A stretch of 64,000 bases of DNA, from contig NC_092874.1 of the NCBI RefSeq assembly GCF_028372415.1, forward strand, positions 330,292,651 to 330,356,650, in the 5' to 3' direction. The notes beneath the pieces are model-generated. The model was not told the DNA's origin. It was given only the letters and a program-made list of their open reading frames with translations, and searched no databases. Below are positions 25,505-36,239 of the stretch, in pieces (positions within the stretch are counted from its first letter, which is position 1; each line of letters starts with the position of its first letter). Source of the DNA: Notamacropus eugenii (Eukaryota > Chordata > Mammalia > Diprotodontia > Macropodidae). Position numbers and translations under genes: made by a program.

Positions 25505-28500
25505 TTGAGGAGGGGAAGGGAGACGGGAGAGCTAAAAGCACAAATGGTGGGAAAGAGGTTGGAGGGAAATACACAGATTGTAATCATAACTGTGAATGTG
25601 AATGGAATGAACTCTCCCATAAAACGGAGACGGATAGCAGAATGGATTAAAAGCCATAATCCAACAATATGCTGCTTACAAGAAACACATTTGAAACGGT
25701 GGGATACACATAGGATAAAGGTCAAAGGATGGAGCAGAATATATTGTGCTTCAGCTCATGTAAGAAAGGCAGGAGTAGCAATCCTAATCTCAGACAAAGC
25801 AAAAGCAGAAATAGATCTAATCAAAAGGGATAAGGATGGAAACTATATCCTGCTAAAAGGCACCATAGACAATGAAGCAATATCATTACTAAACATGTAT
25901 GCTCCAGGTGATATAGCATCCAAATTCTTAGAGGAGAGGTTGGGGGAGTTGAAGGAAGAAATTGATAGCAAAACTATACTAGTGGGGGACCTCAACCTCC
26001 CCCTCTCTGAACTCGATAAATCCAACCTCAAAATAAACAAGAAAGAGGTTAAGGAGGTAAACAAAACTCTGGATAAGGTAGATATGATAGATCTTTGGAG
26101 AAAATTAAATGGGAATAGAAAGGAATATACCTTTTTCTCAGCGGTACATGGAACATTTACAAAAATTGACCATGTACTAGGACATAAAAATCTCACAATC
26201 CAGTGCAGAAAGGTAGAGATAATCAATGCATCCTTTTCAGATCATAATGCATTAAAAATTACATGTAATAAGAGGCCATGGAAAGAGAAACCAAAAATCA
26301 ATTGGAAACTAAATAATCTAATTCTAAAGAAGGGCTGGGTTAAAGAAGAAATCATAGAAACAATCAACAATTTCATTCAAGAGAATGACAATAGTGAGAC
26401 AACATATCAAAACTTATGGGATACTGCAAAAGCAGTTATTAGTGGAAGTTTTATATCTTTGAATGCTTACATAAATAAAATAGAGAAAGAGGAGATCAAT
26501 GACTTAGGCTTGCAGTTGAAAAAGCTAGAAAAAGAACAAATTGAAAATCCCCAAGTAAATACCAAATTAGAAATACTGAAAACCAAAGGAGAGATTAATA
26601 AAATTGAAATTAAGAAAACTATTGAATTAATAAATAAAACCAATAGTTGGTTTTATGAAAAAACTAATAAAATTGATAAACCTTTGGTCAATCTGATTTA
26701 AAAAAAGAAAGAAGAAAATCAAATTAGTAATATTAAAAATGAAAGGGGTGAACTCACCTCCAATGAGGAGGAAATTAAAACAATAATTAGAAACTACTTT
26801 GCCCAACTTTATGCCCACAAATTCAATAATCTAAATGAGATGGATGAATATTTTAAAAAATACAAATTGCCCAGATTAACAGAAGAGGAAGTTGAATATT
26901 TAAACAACCCCATCTCAGAAAAAGAAATTGAACAAGCCATCAATGAACTCCCTAGGAAAAAATCTCCAGGGCCAGATGGATTCACAAGTGAATTCTATCA
27001 AACATTTAAAGAACAGTTAATTCCAATACTACATAGACTATTTTTGAAAATTGGGGAAGAAGGAGTCCTCCCAAATTCTTTCTATGATACAAATATGGTT
27101 TTGATACCCAAACCAGGAAGACACAAAACAGAGAAAGAAAATTATAGACCAATTTCCCTAATGAATATAGATGCAATAATTTTAAATAAGATTTTAGCAA
27201 AACGAATACAGCATCTTATCACGAGATTAATATATTATGATCAGGTAGGATTCATACTAGGATTACAGGGCTGGTTCAATATTAGGAAAACTATTAGCAT
27301 TATCGATCACATCAACAACAAAGCTAACAAAAACCACATGATTATCTCAATAGATGCAGAAAAAGCTTTTGACAAAATACAACACCCATTCCTACTAAAA
27401 ACACTGGAGAACATAGGAATAAAGGGAACTTTCCATAAAATAATAAGCAGTATCTATCTAAAACCTTCAGCAAGCATTATATGCAATGGGGATAAGCTAG
27501 ATGCATACCCAATAAGATGAGGGGTGAAACAAGGTTGTCCATTATCACCACTATTATTCAATATGGTACTAGAAATGTTAGCTGTAGCAATTAGACAAGA
27601 TAAAGGTATTCAAGGAATAAGAATAGCCAAAGAAGAAACTAAGTTATCACTCTTTGCAGATGATATGATGATTTACCTAGAGAATCCCAGAGATTCAAGT
27701 AAAAAATTACTTGAATTAATAAACAACTTTGGCAAAGTTGCAGGTTACAAAATAAACCCACACAAATCTTCTGCGTTCCTATATATTAGCAACAAAGTCC
27801 AACAGCAAGAGATAGAAAGAGAAATCCCATTTAAAGCTAGGGTAGACAGTATAAAATACTTAGGAGTCTACCTGCCAAAACAAACCCAGGGATTATATGA
27901 ACACAATTACAAGACACTTTTTGCACAAATAAAGTCAGATTTAAGTAAGTGGAAAAACATTAGTTGCTCATGGGTAGGCCGTGCTAATATAATAAAAATG
28001 ACAATTCTACCTAAATTAATATACTTATTTAGTGCCATACCAATTAAACTATCAGACAATTACTTTCTAGAGCTGGATAAAATAATATCAAAATTCATTT
28101 GGAAAAACAAAAGGTCCAGAATATCAAAGGGACTAATGAAAAGAAATGCTTGGGAAGGTGGCCTAGTGCTACCAGACCTCAAACTGTACTATAAAGCAGC
28201 AATTATCAAAACCACTTGGTACTGGCTAAGAAACAGAGAGGTAGACAAGTGGAATAGACTTGGCACTCAAGATGCAGTAGGCAAGGAATATAGCAACCTT
28301 CTGTTTGATAAACCCAAGGACCCCAGCTTCTGGGATAAGAACTCATTGTTTGACAAAAATTGCTGGGAAAACTGGATAACAGTGTGGCAGAAATTAGGCA
28401 TAGACCCATACCTGACACCGTACACAAGAATAAAGTCCAAATGGGTACATGATTTAGGTATAAAGATTGATACCATGAATAAACTGGAGAAGCAAGGAAT

Positions 28501-29377
28501 AGTGTATTTATCACATCTATGGAGAAGGGAAGAATTCTTTACTAAAGGACAGATAGAAAGCATTATGAAATGCAAAATGGATAACTTTGATTACATTAAA
28601 CTGAGAAGTTTTTGCACATCCAAACCCAATGCAACCAAAATCCGGAGGGATATAGTAAATTGGGAAAGAATTTTTACAGCTAAGCTCGGGGATAAAGGCC
28701 TCATTTCTAGAATATATAGAGAACTGACTCAAATGTATAATCATACAAGTCATTCCCCAATTGATAAATGGTCAAAGGATACGAACAGGCAATTTTCAGA
28801 GGAAGAAATTAAAGCTATCTATAATCATATGAAAAAATGCTCTAAATCACTATTGATTAGAGAGATGCAAATCAAAACAACTCTGAGGTACCACATCACA
28901 CCTATAAGATTGGCAAACATGACAGAACAAGAAAATGATAAATGCTGGAGAGGATGTGGGAGAGTTGGAACACTAATTCATTGTTGGTGGAGCTGCGAGC
29001 GCATCCAACCATTCTGGAGAGCAATTTGGAACTATGCCCAAAGGGCTACAAAAATGTGCATACCCTTTGACCCAGCAATATCGCTACTAGGACTATATCC
29101 CCAAGAGATCAAAAAAATGGGAAAGGGTCCCACATGTACAAAAATATTTATAGCAGCACTCTACGTAGTTGCCAAAAACTGGAAGTCAAGGGGATGTCCA
29201 TCAATTGGGGAATGGCTGAATAAATTATGGTATATGAATGTAATGGAGTACTATTGTGCCATAAGAAATGATGAACAAGAAGACTTCAGAGAGGCCTGGA
29301 AGGACTTATATGACCTGATGCTGAGTGAAAGGAGCAGAACCAGGAGAACTTTGTGCACAGCAACGACCACAGTGTGA
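25505..29377 (+). pseudogene. L1 ORF2 (endonuclease-reverse transcriptase), two in-frame stops
   Basis: The frame is continuous for about 1290 codons except for stops at 26699-26701 (codon 399) and 27518-27520 (codon 672). The apurinic endonuclease domain has Glu60 (LQETHL), Asp162/Asn164 (GDLN, usually GDFN), and SDHN at 245-248. The reverse transcriptase has the SPGPDGF block, the [11 protein letters not shown] block, GCPLSPLLFN and the catalytic FADD at 27653-27664. The cysteine-rich end (CWRGCG ... HCWWSC) is complete. ORF2p nicks target DNA and copies L1 RNA there. Stop 672 lies between the EKAFDK block and GCPLSP, so the copy cannot make full-length enzyme now. No frameshift is present. 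Confidence 0.95.
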
Positions 29378-29774
29378 GAGAGTTTTTTCTGGTAGACTTG
29401 GAATTTTGTAATAACGCAAAAACTTCTTATAAAAAAAAAAATCCCAATGGTGGTTCTCAAGGCAAAATGCCTTCCACACTCAGAGAAAGAAATATGGAAG
29501 TCACTCACAAAATGTAGCAGATCATGTTTGTGTATGTGTATGTGTTTGTGTATCATGTTCTGATTTGTTATACGATTTCTTTCATTTATTTTAGTCTGAC
29601 TACATAGCATGACTATAGTGAAAATATACTCAATAGGAAAGTATATGTAGAATCTATACAGAATTGTATGCAGTCGTGGGGAGGGAGGGGGGTAGTGGGG
29701 GGTAGGTGTGGGGGGGATAAAATCTCAATTGTATGGCAGTGATTGTTAAACATTAAAAAATAATAAAAAAAAAA
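29378..29774 (+). other. L1 3' UTR and A-rich tail
   Basis: It contains a poly(A)-like run near 29430, a G-rich tract (about 29678-29718) and the final A-rich tail adjoining the duplication at 29775. The antisense segment at 34518-35111 matches it closely, placing both copies in one subfamily. Confidence 0.85.
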
Positions 29775-29792
29775 ATAAGGGGTGGTGAAGGG
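29775..29792 (+). repeat. Target-site duplication of the full-length L1, right copy
   Basis: Perfect 18-bp match to 22128-22145, directly after the A-rich tail. Confidence 0.93.
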
Positions 29793-30049
29793 GAAGGGTA
29801 CACCAGGTTGTGTGATCTGAACTTTGGTGGTTCTTCTCCATCCTGGAGCATTTTATTTGCCTAAGGGGGATACCTAGTTATTTTAGCTTTGGCAGGAAGG
29901 GTGGGGGTTTTGGGGAATTCATGCCTGAGGGGTCTTCACTTAACCTGATTTCACTCAGAGGGATGAAGAAAAATGTTAACAATGAAAATTATATTTAAAA
30001 GTGTATCTGGCCTCCATTTGGGCACTGTAAGGGAGGAGAGATAGTTGTT

Positions 30050-30690
30050 TGGGCAGCTGCTGGGTGTCTCTGTGCATAGAACACTATGTTTAGAACCAAA
30101 CAGACTCATATTCATGAGTTCAGATCCAACCACTGTAACTAGTGTGTGACCCCGGACAAGTCACAACCCTGTTTGCCTCCATTTTTCATCTGTAAAATGA
30201 GCTGGAGAAGGAAATTGCAAACTACTCCTGTGTCTTAGCCAAGAAAACCCCCAAAAGGGTCATAAAGAGTTATATACAACTAACTGACAACAACAAAAGC
30301 TAGTTGTTAAATATTGGCCACGACACACTTGATCTTAGTGTCATCAGTTACAGTACAGACATGAAGAAGTTGGATGACATGATTGCTGGGGTCCTCTCCA
30401 GCTCCAAATCTGTCATCTTTTATGACCCTATGATCCCCACACAGTTCATTGTTTGGTACTGTCCAACGCTTCCTGAGCCTGTGAACTGTATTGTCTATAA
30501 ACTTTTCTTGGCAAAGAGACTAGAGTGGTTCCCCATTTCCCTCTCCAGTGGATTGAGGCAAACAGGTTAAGTGATTTGCCCAGGGTCACACAGCCAGTAA
30601 GTGCCTGAGCTCACATTGGAGCTCAGGTCTTCCTGACTCCAGGTCCAGAACTCTATGGCTATACCACATGACTACCCTTAAGTTACTACC
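30050..30690. repeat. Two Mar1-type SINEs in opposite orientation
   Basis: 30050-30298 is sense (gggcagctgctgggtgtctc head, gaaaacccccaaaagggtc tail). 30495-30690 is antisense (ttttcttggcaaagagacta, gtgatttgcccagggtcaca, gtcttcctgactccaggtcc). DNA between them is not recognised. Confidence 0.85.
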
Positions 30691-31434
30691 TGTAAAATGC
30701 CCCCTTTGTCCTGGATGATTTCCCTCTCTGGGGTCTTCCACTTATGACATACTTGGATTCTTATCATTGAACTTTTCCTCACTAACATAAAGCTCCAGAT
30801 AGAACTGAAAAGCGCTGAAAAGGAAAGGGAAGGAGCTACTTGTCAGGGAGGAGAGAGGCCCAGAACCATCCTTGGAAGGGGGATCAAAAGCGGAATTCTG
30901 TCTGTTTTGCCAAGGGTGGGTCCCAATTCATCCATCCTCTGTATTTCTATGAGATGCTAGCACTGCTCTAATTAAATATCTCTGACTGATCAATTTGCTT
31001 TGGTTGGTTTACAAATGAAGGATAAAAAACCTGGAAAGGAAAATCAATGCCAGACTGACTTTTAAGACAATGTTCATTGGCTGACTGACCTTGGTCATTG
31101 GGGTCATTTTCCCTTCAGATGGGAGACTTAGGATTTCTCTTTGGAGGATGTTTCTTTGCTAATGATAGGCTTCATTGATCTGCATATCTAGGAGGAAAGG
31201 TGCCTAGAAGACATAAAACATGGGGAAAGCAAGTACAAAACTGGAGAAAAAAAGAAGTGACTTCATGGATCAGTGTGTCAATGCATTTGGTACCATCTCA
31301 GAGTTGGAAAACATTCCCAAGAATGAATATCCTCTCTATAAGACCTCCCAAACTGCCATACAGCTTCTAATTGGAGAACTCTAGTGATCTAGAACCTTCT
31401 GATGCAGCCTGATTCCACTCTGCATAGATGACAA
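30691..31434. other. Unrecognised intergenic DNA
   Basis: I see no gene, RNA gene or nameable repeat in this stretch. Confidence 0.5.
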
Positions 31435-32075
31435 TAATAATTGATAACATTTATATATGCTAGGAATTGTGCCAAGTGCCTGAGCTTGGATTTGAACTCA
31501 AGTCTTCCTGACTCCAGACCCAGGGCTCTATCAACCTAGCTGCCTGTAACTTAAATAAGTGAAATGTGATAATAAATCATCTACATTTATATATAAAGCA
31601 CTCATTGCTGGCAGGTACCATACTAAGAACTTTATGATGGTGGTCTTATTTTATCCTCTTAACAGTATGGGCAGAGAGGTGTTATTGTTATCCCTATTTT
31701 ACAGATGAGGAAACTGAGGCAAACAGAAGGTCAATTACTTGCCCAGGGTCACACAGCTAGTAAGTATCTGAGGCTTCATGTGAACTCAGGTCTTCCTGAA
31801 TCTAAGCCTGACCATCAATCCATTGCAGCCTAGCTACCCCAGGAAGGTTATCCTTGCCTCAAGCCCAGACCTGCCTTCCTGTGTCTTCCTAGTTTTACCT
31901 TTTGAAGCCAATCAAAACAAGATTCTGATCTTTCTTCCACAAGAGAAAATCTAAGGAGTCAGTCAGTTATACCCCACTTAAAGCAGAGGACTCAGATACC
32001 TTTGGGGTGGGGACCAACTAGGAGTTGCTAGTGGGTAAAGCACCCCAACTGGAGTCAGGAAGACTTGAGGTGAAA
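31435..32075. repeat. CORE-SINE remnants
   Basis: 31435-31555 (-) is a short copy. 31575-31845 (-) is well preserved (cctattttacagatgaggaa, gcccagggtcacacagctag). 32015-32075 (+) is a Mar1 head fragment (ggagtcaggaagacttgagg). 31846-32014 shows nothing clear. Confidence 0.75.
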
Positions 32076-32628
32076 CCCATCCTCTGAAATTCAGAGGGTC
32101 AGAGAGGACTTTATACCTCTTATATGCATCTCCAGAATGGCTAACACAGTGTCTCCATCAGGAGCCATCAAAATCTTAGACTCACTAAGGAAAGACAGCT
32201 TCAAGATTCTACAAGAAAGCCAGCAGAAAAACTTACACAGTGAATAAGGAGAATTTTATGAGAACTCCAAGGAGAGAAAAAGACTTCCAGAAACCAGGAA
32301 GTTACCCTTTTGCCACATGTATGCTTCTAACTTAAGCCCACTTTTCTTTGCCCATATATTTCTGGGTGGGAAAATATGTCAGCCTTTTGGGGTTCTGTTT
32401 TGTAGCAACTGCTCTTACTATACTATCTTAATAAATACTCCTTTCTAAAAACTTCTTAAGTCTGGCAGACTAATTGAGATCTGCTTAGAACCATGGGTGA
32501 CAAAGACAAAGCCCTCCCCAGACCCTCAGAGACACTCCTAGACCCTGAGGGGAGACATAGTAGTAGAACTCTGAGCATGTGAGCTGCCAAGTGTGAGTGT
32601 GAGCTGGGAGAGTGGCTCCAGGACAGGT
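32076..32628 (+). mobile_element. Possible solo LTR
   Basis: A block of unique-looking sequence lies between a truncated SINE head and another SINE. It has AATAAA at 32430-32435 followed by a pyrimidine-containing stretch (actcctttctaaaaacttct), which resembles an LTR R-U5 junction. I could not define termini or a flanking duplication, so the family and edges are uncertain. Confidence 0.3.
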
Positions 32629-32629
32629 A

Positions 32630-32990
32630 ACATAATAATAAGTCATATATAAATAGTCCATTCAAATTCTTTATCTATATTATCTCCTTTGGGCCTCATG
32701 AAGACAAGTGCTACAAAGATCATTACACCCATTTTATAGATGAGGAAACTGAGGCTCACACAAATACATGGACTTGCCCCTGGTTTCAGAGCTAGTGTTG
32801 GAAGTGGAACATGAACCCACATCTTCCTGACCACATGCTGCCTTCCTCTTCTTGAGATGCTGCTTAAGTTTTCTCCCCTCAAGACTAAATATCCCTAGTT
32901 TATTGAATCCTCCAATAGCATGTTCTCTGGTCCCCTCATCTTTCTAGTCACCCTTCTCTGGACTCTCACCAGCCTGGGTCTACTTCTTCC
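32630..32990. repeat. CORE-SINE followed by an L3/CR1 fragment
   Basis: 32630-32845 (-) has 'cattttatagatgaggaaac' and 'gaacccacatcttcctgacc'. 32875-32985 resembles antisense CR1/L3 ('ccctcatctttctagtcacc', 'ttctctggactctcaccag'). Confidence 0.6.
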
Positions 32991-33835
32991 CTGAGTCATG
33001 GAAGCCATTGGTGAAAAACAAAGTGACAAGTTCTACCATTCTGGAAATGCTTTGTATATGGCCCAAGTGATAAGCTGAGTTTGTTGCCTGATGAGTAGAC
33101 TAGTTGAGTACAGAAAGGCTGACCATGAGGGTGATGAGTACTTTGGCCATATCAACCCCATGATACTTTTGCTTTTTGAAACCTCAAATGATTGGTGATC
33201 TCATTGACATCCATGTTCCCTCCAGGGATACAGATCACAAGTCATCTGTGCATTATCATCTTCTACTACTCTTGTTCAGGCCCTCCCATACATTCTTCAG
33301 AGTAGATCCCACCAACCTGGTGTGGGCCTCCCTCTCAATCTCTGGGCATTGCATGTTACCTACAGAACACTCATCTTGTCTATCACTTATCTTTATCTAT
33401 GTGATTGGCCTACCTCATTTTCTGGTTATAACTTTCTGATAACATCTCCTATATGCCTCTTTATTGGCAATACATTGCCAGTGCTCTCTGGGTGATCTGT
33501 GACTTTGGTTCAAAGACCATGTTGTTCCATTACCTGAAGTCACATACCATCACTAGAAGAATACTGATGCGAAAATGATGGGTTCCCTTGTTTTAGAAAG
33601 AAAGTTGGGATGATTAAAAAGCACTGCCTGTTTTCTGAAGACAACCCAAACTGTTCTTCTACTGTTCATTTAACTCCACTCAATCTCCATTTGCAATGTG
33701 TCCCAAGATATATGAAATATTAGATCATTCTATGGGTTACACATACAATAATATGTAAGCTGGCAATCCATAAAACAAAAAGCTCTTGTCTTCGTGGAGC
33801 TCTCCTCTCCTTTGAGAGTAACAGAGTACAGAAAC
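32991..33835. other. Unrecognised intergenic DNA
   Basis: The 87-codon frame at 33176-33439 has no recognisable motif. I see no repeat family that I can defend. Confidence 0.45.
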
Positions 33836-33837
33836 GA

Positions 33838-34095
33838 AATAAACATCTATTAAGCACCTTCTGTGGACCAGATACTCTACTAACTGCTTTAAGAGTTTGA
33901 TCCTCACAACAATCTAGGGAAGGAGATGCTATTATTATCCCCATTTTGTACTTGAGACAACTCAAAACAAATAGAGCTTAAGTGACTTGCCCAGGGTCAA
34001 ACAGCTAGTAACTATATGATGCTAGATGTGAACTTAGGTCTTCCTGACTCCAGGCCCAACACTCTATCCACTGCATCACTTAGCTGCCTACTGGT
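33838..34095 (-). repeat. CORE-SINE, antisense
   Basis: The tail 'tttgatcctcacaacaatct', 'attattatccccattttgta', 'gtgacttgcccagggtcaaa' and the right-end head 'ctatccactgcatcacttag' are all present. Confidence 0.85.
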
Positions 34096-34503
34096 GTCAG
34101 AATGGCAGAAAAGGGAATAAAAACTACTAAAAATAACATAGATCGTAGAACATCTATAAACATTAAGTATATTGTAAATGTGAAATCTTTTACCAACTAG
34201 TTAATTAGTTTTACTACTAGAGGGATTGAATCATATCAAAATTGGCATTTCCTCATTAATGAAAGTAGAATACAAGAAGAAGTTGCAGCTAAATGAAGGG
34301 AGACTTATAAGTTGTCTATGGAAAGAAAAAAAACACTTAGTAGTGTTGGTTTCATTATCTCTCCAAAGGTAAAAAAATCATTTCATGGGACATATTTTAT
34401 GGTCCTCTTGACTTGCAGTATTCAAAATGAACACAAGTAAAAAAAAATATCACCATGATTATACTCCCAGCTTATGAACCAGCATCTGTTGCAAAGATGA
34501 GGA

Positions 34504-34517
34504 GGTAAGCAAATTCT
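34504..34517 (+). repeat. Target-site duplication of the truncated L1, left copy
   Basis: GGTAAGCAAATTCT, an exact 14-bp match to 35112-35125. Confidence 0.92.
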
Positions 34518-35111
34518 TTTTTTTTTAATAATTTTTTTAAAATTATTTTTTAATGTTTAACAATCACTGCCATACAATTGAGATTTTATCCCCCCCACAT
34601 CTACCCCGCACTACCCCCCTCCCTCCCCACGACTACACACAATTCTGTATAGGTTCTACATACACCCTCCTATTGAGTACATTTTCACCATAGTCATGCT
34701 ATGTAGTCAGACTAAATAAATGGAAGAAATCATACAACAAATCAAAACATGATACACAAAAACATAGACATACACAAACATGATCTGCTACATTCTGCAA
34801 ATGACTTCCATATTTCTTTCTCTGAGTGTGGAAGGCATTTTGCCTTAGAGAACCACCATTGGGATTTTTTTTTTTAAGAAGTTCTTGTGTTATTACGAAA
34901 TTCCAAGTCTACCAGAAAAAACTTTCGCACACTGTGGTCGTTGCTGTGCACAAAGTTCTCCTGGTTCTGCTCCTTTCACTCAGCATCAGGTCATATAAGT
35001 CCTTCCAGGCCTCTCTGAAGTCTTCTTGCTCATCATTTCTTATGGCACAATAGTACTCCATTACATTCATATACCATAATTTATTCAGCCATTCCCCAAT
35101 TGATGGACAGT
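34518..35111 (-). mobile_element. Young 5'-truncated L1 (594 bp), antisense
   Basis: It matches the reverse complement of the last 570 or so bases of the full-length L1 (about 29199-29768) with few differences. It begins with the poly(A) tail (as T on +) and ends inside the ORF2 C-terminus (ccattccccaattgatggac). Perfect 14-bp duplications flank it. It therefore belongs to the same recently active subfamily as the L1 at 22146. Confidence 0.95.
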
Positions 35112-35125
35112 GGTAAGCAAATTCT
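35112..35125 (+). repeat. Target-site duplication of the truncated L1, right copy
   Basis: Exact 14-bp copy of 34504-34517. Confidence 0.92.
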
Positions 35126-36239
35126 AAAGAGAATTTGATGAGATGCTCTCAGTGAAATTAATATACACTCACTGACTTCAATGCAGGGGGTTCACAGGGG
35201 AGAAGATCTACAATTTTTTGAAAATATGATTCAGGATCAAGAAATAAGAGTCTGAAGACTTTACATACTATGGAGAATTTTATGCCTATGTATCATAAAC
35301 ACCCAAATTATCAGGAGGTTCTGAACACACTAAGTACCTAATAACATCCCCCAGAAAAATGAAATTGATTATATCTTAATTGACAGGAAATGACTGGTCG
35401 CCTATAAGCCATTTTTGAATCAGCTGTCTGTATGCAATCAAACTATAAATTACTTAGAACAAAGATAAAAATCAACACCAAACTAGAAGAAAGGACAAAA
35501 ATGGAGGAAATATATAACAGACCACTCCAACATGACCTATGTATATCTTCCCAAACAGGAAATAGGTTGAAAATGATTGAAAATAGATACATGATAAAAT
35601 ATGATAAAGTGATGGAAAACAGACATTATCATAGATTTTCACCATTCCTTTTGGGAGTTTAACTGATGTAAAGCAATAACTAAAATGAGAAGACTAAAAG
35701 AATGTGGAGACTACATCAGCTCTCAAGCACTTAATCTCTTTGCCAAGTGGAAGGATACAGCTGCTGAGGGCAATTATGGTATAGAGTGGGAACTCATTTG
35801 TAAACTCTTGCAGAGGATTATTATGGAAAATTATAAGCAGTGTCACCTCATAAAAGAGTGAGATATGAGATATTTGAGGAAGGCAAAACAAATTTACAAT
35901 GAGCTTAATGTCAAACACAATTAAATCATGTCATCCTGAGAGCACTTAAATATGAAATTCTAAGCAGAATATGAGGAAAAAATATAAAAAATCAGTTAAC
36001 GTTTAAGTACAAACTATTCTCTTCATTAAACACAGTAGAGCTCCTTGATTTGAACTCTAACAACATAGTCCCCAGAATACTACGTGAAGAAGTTTAGGAA
36101 TTACACCAATGGAAATAAACACAGAAAGATCTGTTGACCAGACTCAGTATGCACAGGTGGTTCACTTTGGGGATGACACAATTTTGAGATTACTGATGAC
36201 TTGATCCTGAAGAAATCTAAAAGAGGAGGAGACATCAAA

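Larger units (their letters stand above)
22146..29774 (+). mobile_element. Full-length L1 retrotransposon, near intact
   Basis: From 5' to 3': a 5' UTR opening with 'aggcggagccaagatggcag', ORF1 (23797-24978), a purine-rich spacer of about 525 bp, ORF2 (25505-29377), a 3' UTR with a G-rich stretch (about 29678-29718), and an A-rich tail. Perfect 18-bp duplications bracket it. About 6.9 kb is L1 itself; the other 731 bp is an LTR in the 5' UTR. Only three in-frame stops are seen in the two ORFs, with no frameshift, so it was mobile until recently. It inserted into an older solo LTR. Confidence 0.95.
21795..29957 (-). mobile_element. Solo LTR (~516 bp) split by a full-length L1
   Basis: Left part 21795-22145, right part about 29793-29957. 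The + strand starts TGTGTGAGATAC and ends GATTTCACTCA, an imperfect inverted pair. A 4-bp duplication GAGG flanks it (21791-21794 and 29958-29961). On the minus strand a 'tatataatg' TATA-like element is present. Its minus-strand start (GAAGACCCCTCAGG) parallels that of the LTR at 15264-15706 (GAAGACTTCTCAG), so they look related. It is a fossil interrupted by the L1. Confidence 0.8.
34415..36237 (+). mobile_element. RTE-clade LINE, split by a young L1
   Basis: The left part ends at about 34517 (translation ITMIILPAYEPAS, the endonuclease 'ATIISAYAPT' segment). After the L1 it resumes with a TDFNAGGSQGR box (about 35180, cf. GDFNA), EIDYILIDRK (about 35362), the KIKINTKLEERTKME segment (35432-35662), and a reverse-transcriptase FGDD box near 36170 (cf. 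FADD). Stops and frame changes are common, so it is a dead element. The right edge runs into the minisatellite. Confidence 0.75.

Noticed and set aside
33176-33439. 87-codon + frame
   Set aside because: I could not match it to any family and there is no splice or promoter context, so I do not call it a gene.
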